From positions 1-25,419 of IMG/VR virus record IMGVR_UViG_3300007504_001353: a stretch of DNA of 25,419 bases. One strand, written 5' to 3'. The translations under genes and the position numbers were made by a program. Below the pieces are notes generated by a model. It was not told the DNA's origin, did no database searches, and saw only the letters and a list, made by a program, of their open reading frames with translations. This document shows positions 1 through 7,683 of the stretch, piece after piece. The stretch is from a virus. The first letter of the stretch is position 1. Each line of letters opens with the position of its first letter.

Positions 1-442
1 ATTCCAATAAAAGCGTTCTGCTAAAAATTTTTGTGAGCTTCTTAAGTGTCTCATTTCTGTCTGGAATATCAGAGGCGTTTATTTTTAACATCAGCTGATT
101 ATATAACTTTGTATAATTTTCTTTTTTCATTTCTCCAAATTTTCGAATAAGAAAATCCGCAAAATCTGCCAAAACATATTCTTTTTTTACATCCATAGAA
201 TCACCCAGGTTTACAAGCAGGTCCATTACCTTGTCTGGCTCAGGTGTATTTGAGCGCTTCTTTTTTTCTTTAAATTCTGGTTCAAGATCACCGCCCATAA
301 GAGGTTCTGTGGTACGCTCAAGTAAACAAATACCATTCCTGCCTGCATTTTCTGTCGCAGAATCTTTATTTGATACATTAATCGACAGATTTTTTACAGG
401 CTTAGGTTCTTGATATTCACTGGACCAATAAGCTATCTTCAT
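1..442 (-). CDS. Hypothetical protein, 3' end cut by the window edge
   Basis: An open frame of 147 codons starts at ATG 442-440 and runs off the left end with no stop, so the C-terminus is missing. The start overlaps the stop of the preceding 73-residue gene by four bases (ATGA), the usual sign of translational coupling here. The N-terminal 65 residues are polar and proline- or charge-rich and probably disordered, with KEKKKR near residue 60. From about residue 70 the sequence looks helical, with aromatic and charged residues (YVLADFADFLIRKFGEM). I do not recognise a family. It lies just downstream of the portal gene, where phages often encode head or maturation proteins, but that is context only. 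Confidence 0.75.
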   Translation of the reverse strand, partial: MKIAYWSSEYQEPKPVKNLSINVSNKDSATENAGRNGICLLERTTEPLMGGDLEPEFKEKKKRSNTPEPDKVMDLLVNLGDSMDVKKEYVLADFADFLIRKFGEMKKENYTKLYNQLMLKINASDIPDRNETLKKLTKIFSRTLLLE

Positions 443-660
443 TTTTCTTTCTTCTTCTTTTTATCTGCGCCAGAAGCTTTAACTCTATCACTTAAAGAAT
501 GTCCTTTCCATTTGCCTTTCGGCTTGTATCCCTGAACTATATCTGCAGGCGTAAACACTTTTCCTGACTCATCTACATATGTTGGCTGAGTAGATGAAGT
601 TGATGATGCCTCTTTTGAGCAATAATCTGCACAGTTTTTTGCATTTTTATTTTGACTCAT
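439..660 (-). CDS. Small lysine-tailed hypothetical protein
   Basis: This 73-residue polar protein follows the portal gene by 30 bases and overlaps the next gene by four bases. It has a strong ribosome binding site (AGGAGG) four bases before the ATG. The sequence is rich in Ser, Thr and Lys, has two cysteines near the start (NCADYC), and ends in a dense lysine run (KKKKKEK). No membrane segment or known motif is visible. The basic tail could bind nucleic acid or an acidic partner protein, but this is a guess. Its ribosome binding site falls inside a small inverted repeat, described separately. Confidence 0.7.
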   Translation of the reverse strand: MSQNKNAKNCADYCSKEASSTSSTQPTYVDESGKVFTPADIVQGYKPKGKWKGHSLSDRVKASGADKKKKKEK

Positions 661-662
661 AA

Positions 663-681
663 AAACCTCCTATAGAGGTTT
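663..681 (-). promoter_or_regulatory. Inverted repeat covering the ribosome binding site of the 73-residue gene
   Basis: Positions 663-669 and 675-681 are perfect 7-base inverted repeats around a 5-base centre. In the leftward transcript most of the AGGAGG ribosome binding site would sit in the stem, and the stem is followed by several U residues. It could lower translation of the small gene or act as a weak partial terminator after the portal gene. The pairing is short and partly AU, so the effect is uncertain. Confidence 0.35.
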
Positions 682-690
682 GAAAAATTA

Positions 691-2400
691 CTATACCCCT
701 TCTAACCCAGGACCTCCTGGCGGTGCCATCGCCGGCCCCCCTCCCATTCCGGGCAACTCTGGAGGGCCAGCCTCCATTCCAGGCAAGCTTTCCATTCCTG
801 GTATTCCTCCACCCATATCTGGGACTCCGCTGCCTTCTTCTCCTGCCGGCTCCATTATTGGCTTTTCAGGGTCCAAGGAACGCAGTTCAGAAAGACTCAT
901 TGCAGACATTGCGGCAACTTCACGATCTAAAATAACTTGATCAATGGCCTCTTTTCTAATTAAAATTCTTTCTTCTTCATATGAAGTTCCTAAACATCTA
1001 TGTAAAGTATGTGCTGAAATTTGCTTATTTGCTACCATCCCAGAAATATTTTGTACATAATCCATCATGTCATATAAGTTCATATGATTGAAATCTATTT
1101 GAGGAATCACAAGGCGCTTTTCTTTGTCAACATATTCATAAAAATCTTGCATCTCACATATAGGAGCAAAGATTTTTCGCTCAATCCATTTTTTCATCAT
1201 ATTTCGAAAAATATCATACCTTTCTCGTAAAACTTCAAGACCAATAGACGAACTTGCGTAAGTTACACTTTCTTGCTCTATAAGTGATTTCGGAACCATT
1301 AATCCTGTGTAAAGATTATTATTAATAAGCTCAATATCTGGAGTTACATCAAGAGTTTGGCCAGAAAAACCAACCCTCTCAATAGTTACACCATCATGTG
1401 TAATAAGCTTAAAATCTTTATCATACTGGGCCTCTTCGAGAATATCCTTATAGGCAAGAATATCTGCACCTGTTGGCCTGTAACCTTCAGAACCTCCAAG
1501 TTTAACATGAGTAAGAGGGTTAATCATGCCATCTGCTTGCGCAAATTTTGATTCACGAAGTTTATCATATAACATTAAATCTTTATAAACAGATACGATA
1601 ATAGAAGTTCCTCGGATATCATAAGGGGCGCTTAATAGCTTTAAATGTGATATATTAAAATCGTCTAAAGGTATATTTTGATCTTTTTTTACATATTCCA
1701 AAATATGTTTCGGAATTCTTTTCCGCATATAAAGATCTTCCGGAGAACTTGAGGTTATAATCTTTTTTAAAGATGAATCTGGCCTCAAAGAAATAAATGT
1801 TTTGTTTCCAATTGCAGGACGACGCACATGAACATAGTCAGGATTTAAAATAGTAATTCGTTTCCATGTCCCACGATCTCTATCTAATTCTGCATATGGA
1901 AAACATTCACCAAGACGCCAATATTCTAATGCCGCACCATAAACAACGCTATATAAATCTATCTCTTCTGCCATTTCCATAAAAAAACGTTGAACTTTTC
2001 TATTTTTACAAGTAATGTTTATTTTACTTATAGGAAACGATGCATGAAGGTTTATCGCATTTCTTACAATGGGGTGTGTATCGTAAAAAATGCGGTTCCA
2101 CGCATTCATAGTGATACGATCTCTTGGGAGGTTTAAATTCGCAAGCTGGAAAAGTGGAGAATAAACTTCCGGGCCAATCATCTCCATTCTATGTGATGCT
2201 GACGGTGCCACAGTTTGTCCAAAAGTGGAAACTTTTCTAAAAAGGTGACTGTGCGCTATAGCCGCCGGGAGATCTTTTGATGCCATTTGATCTATATCAC
2301 GAACCACTTCAGAAATATCCGCTCTTCTTAGGCGCGTCAGCCCCATTCCGGTTTTTTTTGAAATATTTCCACTTGGCTTTCTTGAAGTTCTTCTTGACAT
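691..2400 (-). CDS. Phage portal protein
   Basis: The 569-residue product is most likely the portal, the dodecameric ring at one head vertex through which DNA is pumped and to which the tail attaches. The call rests on size, on its position three bases after the large terminase gene, and on portal-like stretches in the middle, for example VRNAINLHASFPISK (about 110-125), the ILNPDYVHVRR region (about 185-195) and SLIEQESVTYASSSIGLEVL (about 375-395). A basic N-terminus (MSRRTSRKPSGNISKK) precedes the core. The last 60 or so residues are low-complexity Gly, Pro and Met, with repeated PGM units, and the DNA there is far more GC-rich than elsewhere. The ribosome binding site (AAAGGT) lies inside the end of the terminase gene, suggesting coupled translation. 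Confidence 0.85.
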   Translation of the reverse strand: MSRRTSRKPSGNISKKTGMGLTRLRRADISEVVRDIDQMASKDLPAAIAHSHLFRKVSTFGQTVAPSASHRMEMIGPEVYSPLFQLANLNLPRDRITMNAWNRIFYDTHPIVRNAINLHASFPISKINITCKNRKVQRFFMEMAEEIDLYSVVYGAALEYWRLGECFPYAELDRDRGTWKRITILNPDYVHVRRPAIGNKTFISLRPDSSLKKIITSSSPEDLYMRKRIPKHILEYVKKDQNIPLDDFNISHLKLLSAPYDIRGTSIIVSVYKDLMLYDKLRESKFAQADGMINPLTHVKLGGSEGYRPTGADILAYKDILEEAQYDKDFKLITHDGVTIERVGFSGQTLDVTPDIELINNNLYTGLMVPKSLIEQESVTYASSSIGLEVLRERYDIFRNMMKKWIERKIFAPICEMQDFYEYVDKEKRLVIPQIDFNHMNLYDMMDYVQNISGMVANKQISAHTLHRCLGTSYEEERILIRKEAIDQVILDREVAAMSAMSLSELRSLDPEKPIMEPAGEEGSGVPDMGGGIPGMESLPGMEAGPPELPGMGGGPAMAPPGGPGLEGV

Positions 2401-2403
2401 GAT

Positions 2404-4200
2404 TTATACCTTTAAAAATGGGGCATATGCTAAAATAGGTCTAAGGCTTCTCTCTTCTCTTTGCTCTCCAAGTTTAAAAGAAAAGCCCTTTGTTGCATCA
2501 AACTTCCAGGCTATATATGCATATAATAAAGCCATAAGACCGTCATTAGGCCCTGCCCCTTTTTTGAAAGTTTTTAACTGTTGCCCCGAAACTAATCGTG
2601 TTGCTCCATCCATTGAAGTACAGTGTTCTACCAACCATTCCACTTTTTCGTAAGGTTTCCCCGGGAAACGAATTTTTCCTTTTTTGATTTTATCAAAAAC
2701 CTCTTCAATTAAAAGATCTTTATTGTAAGAGATCATTTTTTCATCTTCCCTAAACTTAAGTGGATTTCTTAAAGCTCCGCTGCCCTGCGCACCAAAAAAT
2801 CTATGCCCATAAATTAATTGAAGCTCATGCACTACATCTTGGCCGAAATACCAATCAGAGACTCCTCTTTTAATACCGAATCTTCTATAACATTCAATAA
2901 TTGTATCTTTTTTATATTTAAAAGCCTGACTTCTTAACTTATGTCCATGCTCAACCAATAATGTACCATCTCTTGTTGCTGATAATATAACTACGCAAGA
3001 AAAAGACATCCCGCGATTAATAGAATCATTATCTACTTTTCCTCCCCAATCAACGCCAAGATAACTATCCGTCCTTTCTGGATTTAATGAAGTTGAAAAA
3101 GAACGCTCATAATCCATAGCATAATCAGCTATATCTTGTTTAGTTAACGGCGTACCTGCCCCAGAGTAAAACTCTCCAATAACTTCATTATTCCAGACTC
3201 TTTCTGTTTGAGTAGGGTTATTTTCTGGCATCAATTCCAAAATAGTGCTTTTTTGAAAATATGGGATATATAATTGATTAACATGGAATCCAACATATTT
3301 TGCTTCGTCCGGATTTTTTGTTGGAATCCAGCGACCATTTTGGATACCCTCAATCTTTGTTTGCTTATGACCACACAACGGACACTTTATAATATGCCCC
3401 CCGATCCAAATATCTTTCCATGCATTTTGAATATCAGAATGATAAAAAAAGAAATAATCATTACAGTTTAAACATCCAAATTGATAATACCTTTTATCAG
3501 ACATTTCCCAAATTCTATGAAAAAAAGAACCCCTCTCTTTGGGGGTGCCAAAGTAAACCTGAACCCCTTTACCTTTTGGACCATACTTTGCTGGTGTTAA
3601 AGTTTTTGTGACATTATTGATTGCGCGAGCTAGCATATCTTGGCACTCATCAAAAATAGCAACATCGAGAGACATACCTCTAACTCTATCTCCATCAATA
3701 CCTATACTTTCAATCCACAAAGTTCCGTTGATAAATTGCTTCATTGTGATATTATCAACGGCATTTTTTTCTATTAAATTTAATTTATTTTTATTAATGA
3801 AGTCATCTTTTGCGGCACGAATGAGATCTTCAAGCTTTGACTGAGAAAATCTTTTTACTAAGCCTATTGTTGGAAACAAATGTGCGACTTTGGCCGGAGG
3901 ATTTGCAAATAATCCGCTATTTGTAAAATAGAGATCTAATGCTGCAGCCATAACAGTTGCTCCGATCTGACGACCTTTGCATATAACAACCGGTTTCCCG
4001 TTTTCGCGCACAGATTCCAAAGCAATATATCTGTATATATCCGCCATAAATTTCCAGCCATTATCTAATACTGAAAATGGTGCTCCATCTAATGTTAAAT
4101 TATTTTTTGTAAAATAAACAGGATCGTAATCCATAAATGAGGTTTTAACATCAGAAAATAATTCTTTTAAATGAGCATCCGGTTTCTTTTTTTTTGCCAT
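2404..4200 (-). CDS. terL: Large terminase subunit (packaging ATPase and nuclease), GpA-like
   Basis: This 598-residue protein is the DNA-packaging motor. The ATPase has a Walker A motif KGRQIGAT (residues 75-82), Walker B IFDECQD (182-188) and a coupling motif YFGTPKERGS (216-225). Four cysteines, C243/C246 and C273/C276, form a zinc-ribbon-like insert after the ATPase, as in the lambda GpA-type terminases. The RNase H-like nuclease shows acidic residues at D384 (GVDWGG), D449 (VSDW) and D553 (PNDG). All expected catalytic positions are present and the length is normal, so it should be active. It lies 8 bases after the preceding gene and 3 bases before the portal gene. GpA-type enzymes often cut at defined or cohesive ends, but the cutting mode cannot be told from this sequence. 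Confidence 0.95.
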   Translation of the reverse strand: MAKKKKPDAHLKELFSDVKTSFMDYDPVYFTKNNLTLDGAPFSVLDNGWKFMADIYRYIALESVRENGKPVVICKGRQIGATVMAAALDLYFTNSGLFANPPAKVAHLFPTIGLVKRFSQSKLEDLIRAAKDDFINKNKLNLIEKNAVDNITMKQFINGTLWIESIGIDGDRVRGMSLDVAIFDECQDMLARAINNVTKTLTPAKYGPKGKGVQVYFGTPKERGSFFHRIWEMSDKRYYQFGCLNCNDYFFFYHSDIQNAWKDIWIGGHIIKCPLCGHKQTKIEGIQNGRWIPTKNPDEAKYVGFHVNQLYIPYFQKSTILELMPENNPTQTERVWNNEVIGEFYSGAGTPLTKQDIADYAMDYERSFSTSLNPERTDSYLGVDWGGKVDNDSINRGMSFSCVVILSATRDGTLLVEHGHKLRSQAFKYKKDTIIECYRRFGIKRGVSDWYFGQDVVHELQLIYGHRFFGAQGSGALRNPLKFREDEKMISYNKDLLIEEVFDKIKKGKIRFPGKPYEKVEWLVEHCTSMDGATRLVSGQQLKTFKKGAGPNDGLMALLYAYIAWKFDATKGFSFKLGEQREERSLRPILAYAPFLKV

Positions 4201-4208
4201 TCAATACC

Positions 4209-4820
4209 TTAATCCAGCGAAGTATCTGCATGGCTATAATATTCTGCCTGCTCTACTCCCGTGTTTCCTTCTTCATTGCGCGAAACATATTTAACTTCTT
4301 CATTCTCATTTTTTCTGACAGAAGAAAGTAATCTTTCCGCATAAGCCTTCAGCTTTGTATGGTCTATTTTTAAAGAATTAAAACCAAGCCCTTCATCTTC
4401 TCTGCACTTTGCAATAATATTGGTTGCGCTCAAATGAGGCTCTGCTTTCACTATATCTTTTACAAAATTTAAAATATTTTGCATTTTGCGGATATCATCT
4501 TCTTTTCTGCCTGCATAAGTCTTAAGTTTGCAAGCACAAGAAGTAGTTACTTCGCATTTGCAAGAGTTCCCAGATTTATTTAAAGAGTCTAATTCATCAG
4601 CAAACTTTTGTGATAAATCAAACCCAATCCTTTTTTTTATATCGGCCATTTTTTCTTCTATAGATGAATATTGCTTTCGTCTAATAATTGGAGCCAAATT
4701 GCCTAGATTTGCCCTTCTTTGGATCTCTCTTTGCAGAAGCTTTTTTTCAAACGCAACAAGCCAATCAACAGTTGTTCTATTCCTCTCTATTAATCCCAGC
4801 CTTGCTACTTTTTTCATCAT
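4209..4820 (-). CDS. Hypothetical protein with a cysteine pair cluster, upstream of terL
   Basis: This 203-residue, largely helical and basic protein has no recognised family. The N-terminal half is rich in Arg and Lys with long predicted helices. A compact cluster C87, C89, C95, C97 (CKCEVTTSCACK) could hold a zinc or other metal ion. The C-terminal 40 residues are polar and acidic. AAGGAGGA runs directly into the first ATG, so the adjacent second ATG (4817) has better spacing and may be the real start. Its place right before the large terminase makes a packaging role, even small terminase, possible, but no helix-turn-helix is obvious. Confidence 0.75.
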   Translation of the reverse strand: MMKKVARLGLIERNRTTVDWLVAFEKKLLQREIQRRANLGNLAPIIRRKQYSSIEEKMADIKKRIGFDLSQKFADELDSLNKSGNSCKCEVTTSCACKLKTYAGRKEDDIRKMQNILNFVKDIVKAEPHLSATNIIAKCREDEGLGFNSLKIDHTKLKAYAERLLSSVRKNENEEVKYVSRNEEGNTGVEQAEYYSHADTSLD

Positions 4821-4826
4821 TCCTCC

Positions 4827-5786
4827 TTATGCAAAGTAATTTGTCATAAAATCTATACCCATAGCATCTTCGCCATCTGCATCCTCACCATAACTACCGC
4901 GATCCTTAAATACTGGATGACCCATATCAGTTACAAGTTGCATAATAGCCAACTCTTCCCTATCCGTAAATTTATATTTTTTCTTTAGATATTCATATAC
5001 ATCTTCGAATGGTCTTCCGGCCGAAACTACCGCATTTATAAGCATACCGGAAATTGCCCTTTCGAATGGAGTAATTACCATTTGCGGTCTTGCTGACGAA
5101 GCTTCTTTTGCAAATTCAATATCTGAACCGGCAACGGCGAAATTAGCTTTTTTTCCATGCTCTTCACGAATTTTCCTTTGAAGATTTTTCATATGATTTT
5201 TTAAAGTCATCATATCATTTATCATTTTAAAACGAAAATCATCTAAAAGCGCTATATCTAAAATATGGCTTGAATCTAAAGCAATAGCTCTCGAAATTTC
5301 TTTATTTAAAGAATTAAGATAGTTTAAGGCTCTTTCGCATCCAAGAATTTTGGTGCCGTCATGTTTTGGGATATTCTTATAAGCTATAGCAAGATAAGAC
5401 CCAAAATCTCTAACATCTCCATCCTCTTTCCAGGAACCTATGACTTCTTCATCTTCTTCTTCTTGATCATCAGCAAGGCTTAAATCAGATCCGGGAAGTT
5501 TCGGCGCCTCAATTGGAATTTCTATTTCAGGAACAACTTCTTCTGCCGCTTCCGTTCCAGGAACAGCTTCCTCTATTTCTGGAGTTATCTCTGAAAATTC
5601 AGGGCCTTCCATATCATCTGATGAATTATCCATTGTTGACTCACGGAAGTCTATTACCAATTCATCTTCTGGGACCTGAGAAACTTCTTCCCCAAAGGCT
5701 TGATCCATTACAGACTCAGAAAACTCAACAACTTGAGCATCTTTTATTAAGCCTTCATCAAACTCTGTTATAATAAATTTATTCAT
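4827..5786 (-). CDS. Acidic hypothetical protein of the packaging region
   Basis: The 319-residue product has two parts. Residues 1-120 are strongly acidic and proline-containing, probably disordered, and include a short repeat 25 residues apart (VVEFSESVMD at 19-28 and VIDFRESTMD at 44-53). Residues 125-319 look helical and include a Lys- and Arg-rich helix (LKNHMKNLQRKIREE) and an AISGMLINAVVSAGRPFEDVY stretch. An acidic disordered region attached to a helical domain would fit a scaffold or virion assembly factor, but there is no sequence motif to prove it. A good AAGGAG site precedes the ATG. Confidence 0.75.
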   Translation of the reverse strand: MNKFIITEFDEGLIKDAQVVEFSESVMDQAFGEEVSQVPEDELVIDFRESTMDNSSDDMEGPEFSEITPEIEEAVPGTEAAEEVVPEIEIPIEAPKLPGSDLSLADDQEEEDEEVIGSWKEDGDVRDFGSYLAIAYKNIPKHDGTKILGCERALNYLNSLNKEISRAIALDSSHILDIALLDDFRFKMINDMMTLKNHMKNLQRKIREEHGKKANFAVAGSDIEFAKEASSARPQMVITPFERAISGMLINAVVSAGRPFEDVYEYLKKKYKFTDREELAIMQLVTDMGHPVFKDRGSYGEDADGEDAMGIDFMTNYFA

Positions 5787-5797
5787 TTCCTGGCTCC

Positions 5798-6019
5798 TTA
5801 ACCATAAATACTACTCGCTGCTATATCAGGAAAAATCTCATTCCATAAGACATAATTATCTCCTTTATAGCCGGATTCATTAAAATCTGTCATATCAGGA
5901 ATTCCTGACTGCCCAACATATATATGCGGATAAATAGGACTTCCGTTAACAGGAAGATTATTATCTTCCTCATCTTCCTCTTCTTCAAAAGGCTCTTCTT
6001 CTAATTCTTTATATTCCAT
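5798..6019 (-). CDS. Small acidic hypothetical protein
   Basis: This 73-residue protein begins with a nearly continuous Glu/Asp stretch over residues 2-20 (EEEPFEEEEDEEDN), followed by a Pro, Gly and Tyr-containing segment. AAGGAAG precedes the ATG with normal spacing, and the gene sits 28 bases after the peptidase-like gene and 11 before the 319-residue gene. There is no recognisable domain. The strong acidity resembles its downstream neighbour, so the two may work together; this is inference. Confidence 0.65.
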   Translation of the reverse strand: MEYKELEEEPFEEEEDEEDNNLPVNGSPIYPHIYVGQSGIPDMTDFNESGYKGDNYVLWNEIFPDIAASSIYG

Positions 6020-6047
6020 AACTTCCTTAAAATATTACCATTTTCTA

Positions 6048-6926
6048 TTATTGAACTCTTACGTGATAATGATCGCCTTCATATAATACAAATAACGCAA
6101 ACTCCCCAGAACTATCAACGGTATCCAAAACCTGCTTTATTCCATTTGTAAGTCGCAAATCAACAGCTTCCGCTGGATTTTTAATGTGAGAAGATATCCC
6201 GGGATTACTTTCAATATATTCAGAGACAATCCTTTTTGAGTTTCTATTTACACCATAATTAGAGTAAACTTCATCAACAAAAATAGCTAAATTTTTGTTT
6301 TTATAAAGCTTATATAAATAAACCAATCCTAAAGTTACTTCTTTTGTTTTTTTTCGTGTAACAATTTCAACTCCTAAACTCCCAAGCTGAGAGAGCTGAT
6401 TTTCTGACAAGAGAGTGGAACCTCCATGTCTTTCCCAATTTCTGCCCATTACCCTTGCCTGAGACATTGTACTTCTGTATCCACTTGTAACAAAAGGAGT
6501 CTGCACATTTAACTTTTCAGCTACACCAGCAATAGTATCCAAGAAATCTTTTACTTGCGGAGTTACGTTATCTATATTTACCCCAGAACCTTTTCTTACT
6601 CGGTTTCTTATTCTAGGTAATCTACCAGAAAAAAAGTTTTTCATTTTGCTCATACGCTCTTTTACTGTTTGCTGATGCGAACTTGAACTTGGAGCAGTAG
6701 CCTCTCTTTTTAAAATACTTAAAGTCTCTTCTGGGCCTTTATGAGCGCGCCCCCAATCATTATAAAAATGCTGCATATACCAAGAAGTCCAAGAATTATA
6801 AGTGGGGCCGGAAGTGTTACTTACTTGCTGCCAATTGGTTTTCCACCAATCCTCTATTGCTTTATATGCCGGACCTTGGGCAGTATACTCATCCCAAGAA
6901 GTAGCCATATATGCGTTTTTAATCAT
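6048..6926 (-). CDS. M15-like (D-Ala-D-Ala carboxypeptidase fold) metallopeptidase
   Basis: The 292-residue protein has the signature pattern of zinc peptidases of the M15 / VanY / phage endolysin type in its second half. It has SGYRS at 148-152, then SSHIKNPAEAVDLR with the presumed ligands H247 and D256, and a C-terminal DHYHVRV with H286 and H288. These enzymes cut peptide bonds in peptidoglycan. The first 115 residues are Trp-, Tyr- and Ser-rich, then basic, with no signal peptide, and are unlike a usual cell-wall binding domain. About 90 residues separate the SGYR and SxH motifs, more than I would expect. The gene shares an ATGA overlap with the nucleotidyltransferase gene and has a strong GGAGG site. 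It may be a lysin or a virion-associated wall enzyme. Confidence 0.65.
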   Translation of the reverse strand: MIKNAYMATSWDEYTAQGPAYKAIEDWWKTNWQQVSNTSGPTYNSWTSWYMQHFYNDWGRAHKGPEETLSILKREATAPSSSSHQQTVKERMSKMKNFFSGRLPRIRNRVRKGSGVNIDNVTPQVKDFLDTIAGVAEKLNVQTPFVTSGYRSTMSQARVMGRNWERHGGSTLLSENQLSQLGSLGVEIVTRKKTKEVTLGLVYLYKLYKNKNLAIFVDEVYSNYGVNRNSKRIVSEYIESNPGISSHIKNPAEAVDLRLTNGIKQVLDTVDSSGEFALFVLYEGDHYHVRVQ

Positions 6927-7672
6927 TCTTCCTCCAGATATCCTGCGAGCATTTTGCGTTCGATCAAAACATCTTTAAACTTACCGATCAATGGGACCTT
7001 TTTTAATAAATTTAACTGTTTTAATAAATATAAAGTTAATTCTTCGTTATCCTTTAAACTTTTGGCTATCTTAACAACAATATATTGCTCTTTTACATTA
7101 GCAAAAACATCCGGATTTTCCAACACGAAATTCGTTATTCTTTTATCAATTTTATATCCATAACGCGCCGCTAAATTAATCGCTCGATATATTCTTCTTG
7201 GATCATCATTTAAAGTGACCTTTGGATCAACAGGAGTATTTATAACCTTCCTTCTTATATCAGCAAATCCCAGGCCAGTCGGATCTATAATTTCTCTTGT
7301 CAGAAGATCTTGATGAAGAGTATTAATTGTAAAATCTCTACTATATGCTTCGGCGATATCTTTTTTATCTTTTTCTAAATATTCCAATACCTGTTCGGAT
7401 ATAAAATGACTAGAGAAATCTAAATCAAAGGAATCTGTAAATACAGTTATATGTCCATCATCCGATAATTCAAAGGTTACATTAAGCTCATCGGCCACAA
7501 GAATGCCTAAACGCAATACATCTGGAGAATTTGTAGTTAAATCTACATCAGTTGTTTTGATCTCTTTTTTTAGATAAACATCTCTTGGTAATCCACCAAC
7601 AATATAAGGCTTGTCAATTAAATTAATTTTAGCTATTTTTTCGACAAGCTCTAATGTTTCCTTTATTTCCAT
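6923..7672 (-). CDS. tRNA nucleotidyltransferase / poly(A) polymerase head domain (class II), short form
   Basis: This 249-residue protein matches the catalytic head and neck of class II CCA-adding enzymes. Motif A reads VGGLPRD (25-31) with DVD at 42-44; motif B is SRDFTIN (111-117); the flexible-loop region is DPTGLGFADI (130-139); motif D, the nucleotide-selecting EDxxR element, appears as DDPRR (156-160), followed by INLAARYGY. Bacterial enzymes are usually around 400 residues or more and continue into body and tail domains that hold the tRNA, and these are largely missing here. Activity could be CCA repair, oligo(A) addition or something else. It shares the AGAGGT-type site and tight spacing of its neighbours, placing it inside the packaging operon. 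Confidence 0.85.
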   Translation of the reverse strand: MEIKETLELVEKIAKINLIDKPYIVGGLPRDVYLKKEIKTTDVDLTTNSPDVLRLGILVADELNVTFELSDDGHITVFTDSFDLDFSSHFISEQVLEYLEKDKKDIAEAYSRDFTINTLHQDLLTREIIDPTGLGFADIRRKVINTPVDPKVTLNDDPRRIYRAINLAARYGYKIDKRITNFVLENPDVFANVKEQYIVVKIAKSLKDNEELTLYLLKQLNLLKKVPLIGKFKDVLIERKMLAGYLEEE

Positions 7673-7683
7673 GCCTTACCTCT

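Noticed and set aside
680-940. Rightward frame with Gly/Pro/Ile-rich product opposite the portal tail
   Set aside because: It is the reverse reading of the GC-rich portal tail. The portal has the better start signal and gene context.
2399-2653. Rightward frame at the terL-portal junction
   Set aside because: It lies wholly opposite terL codons with proven motifs and has no ribosome binding site.
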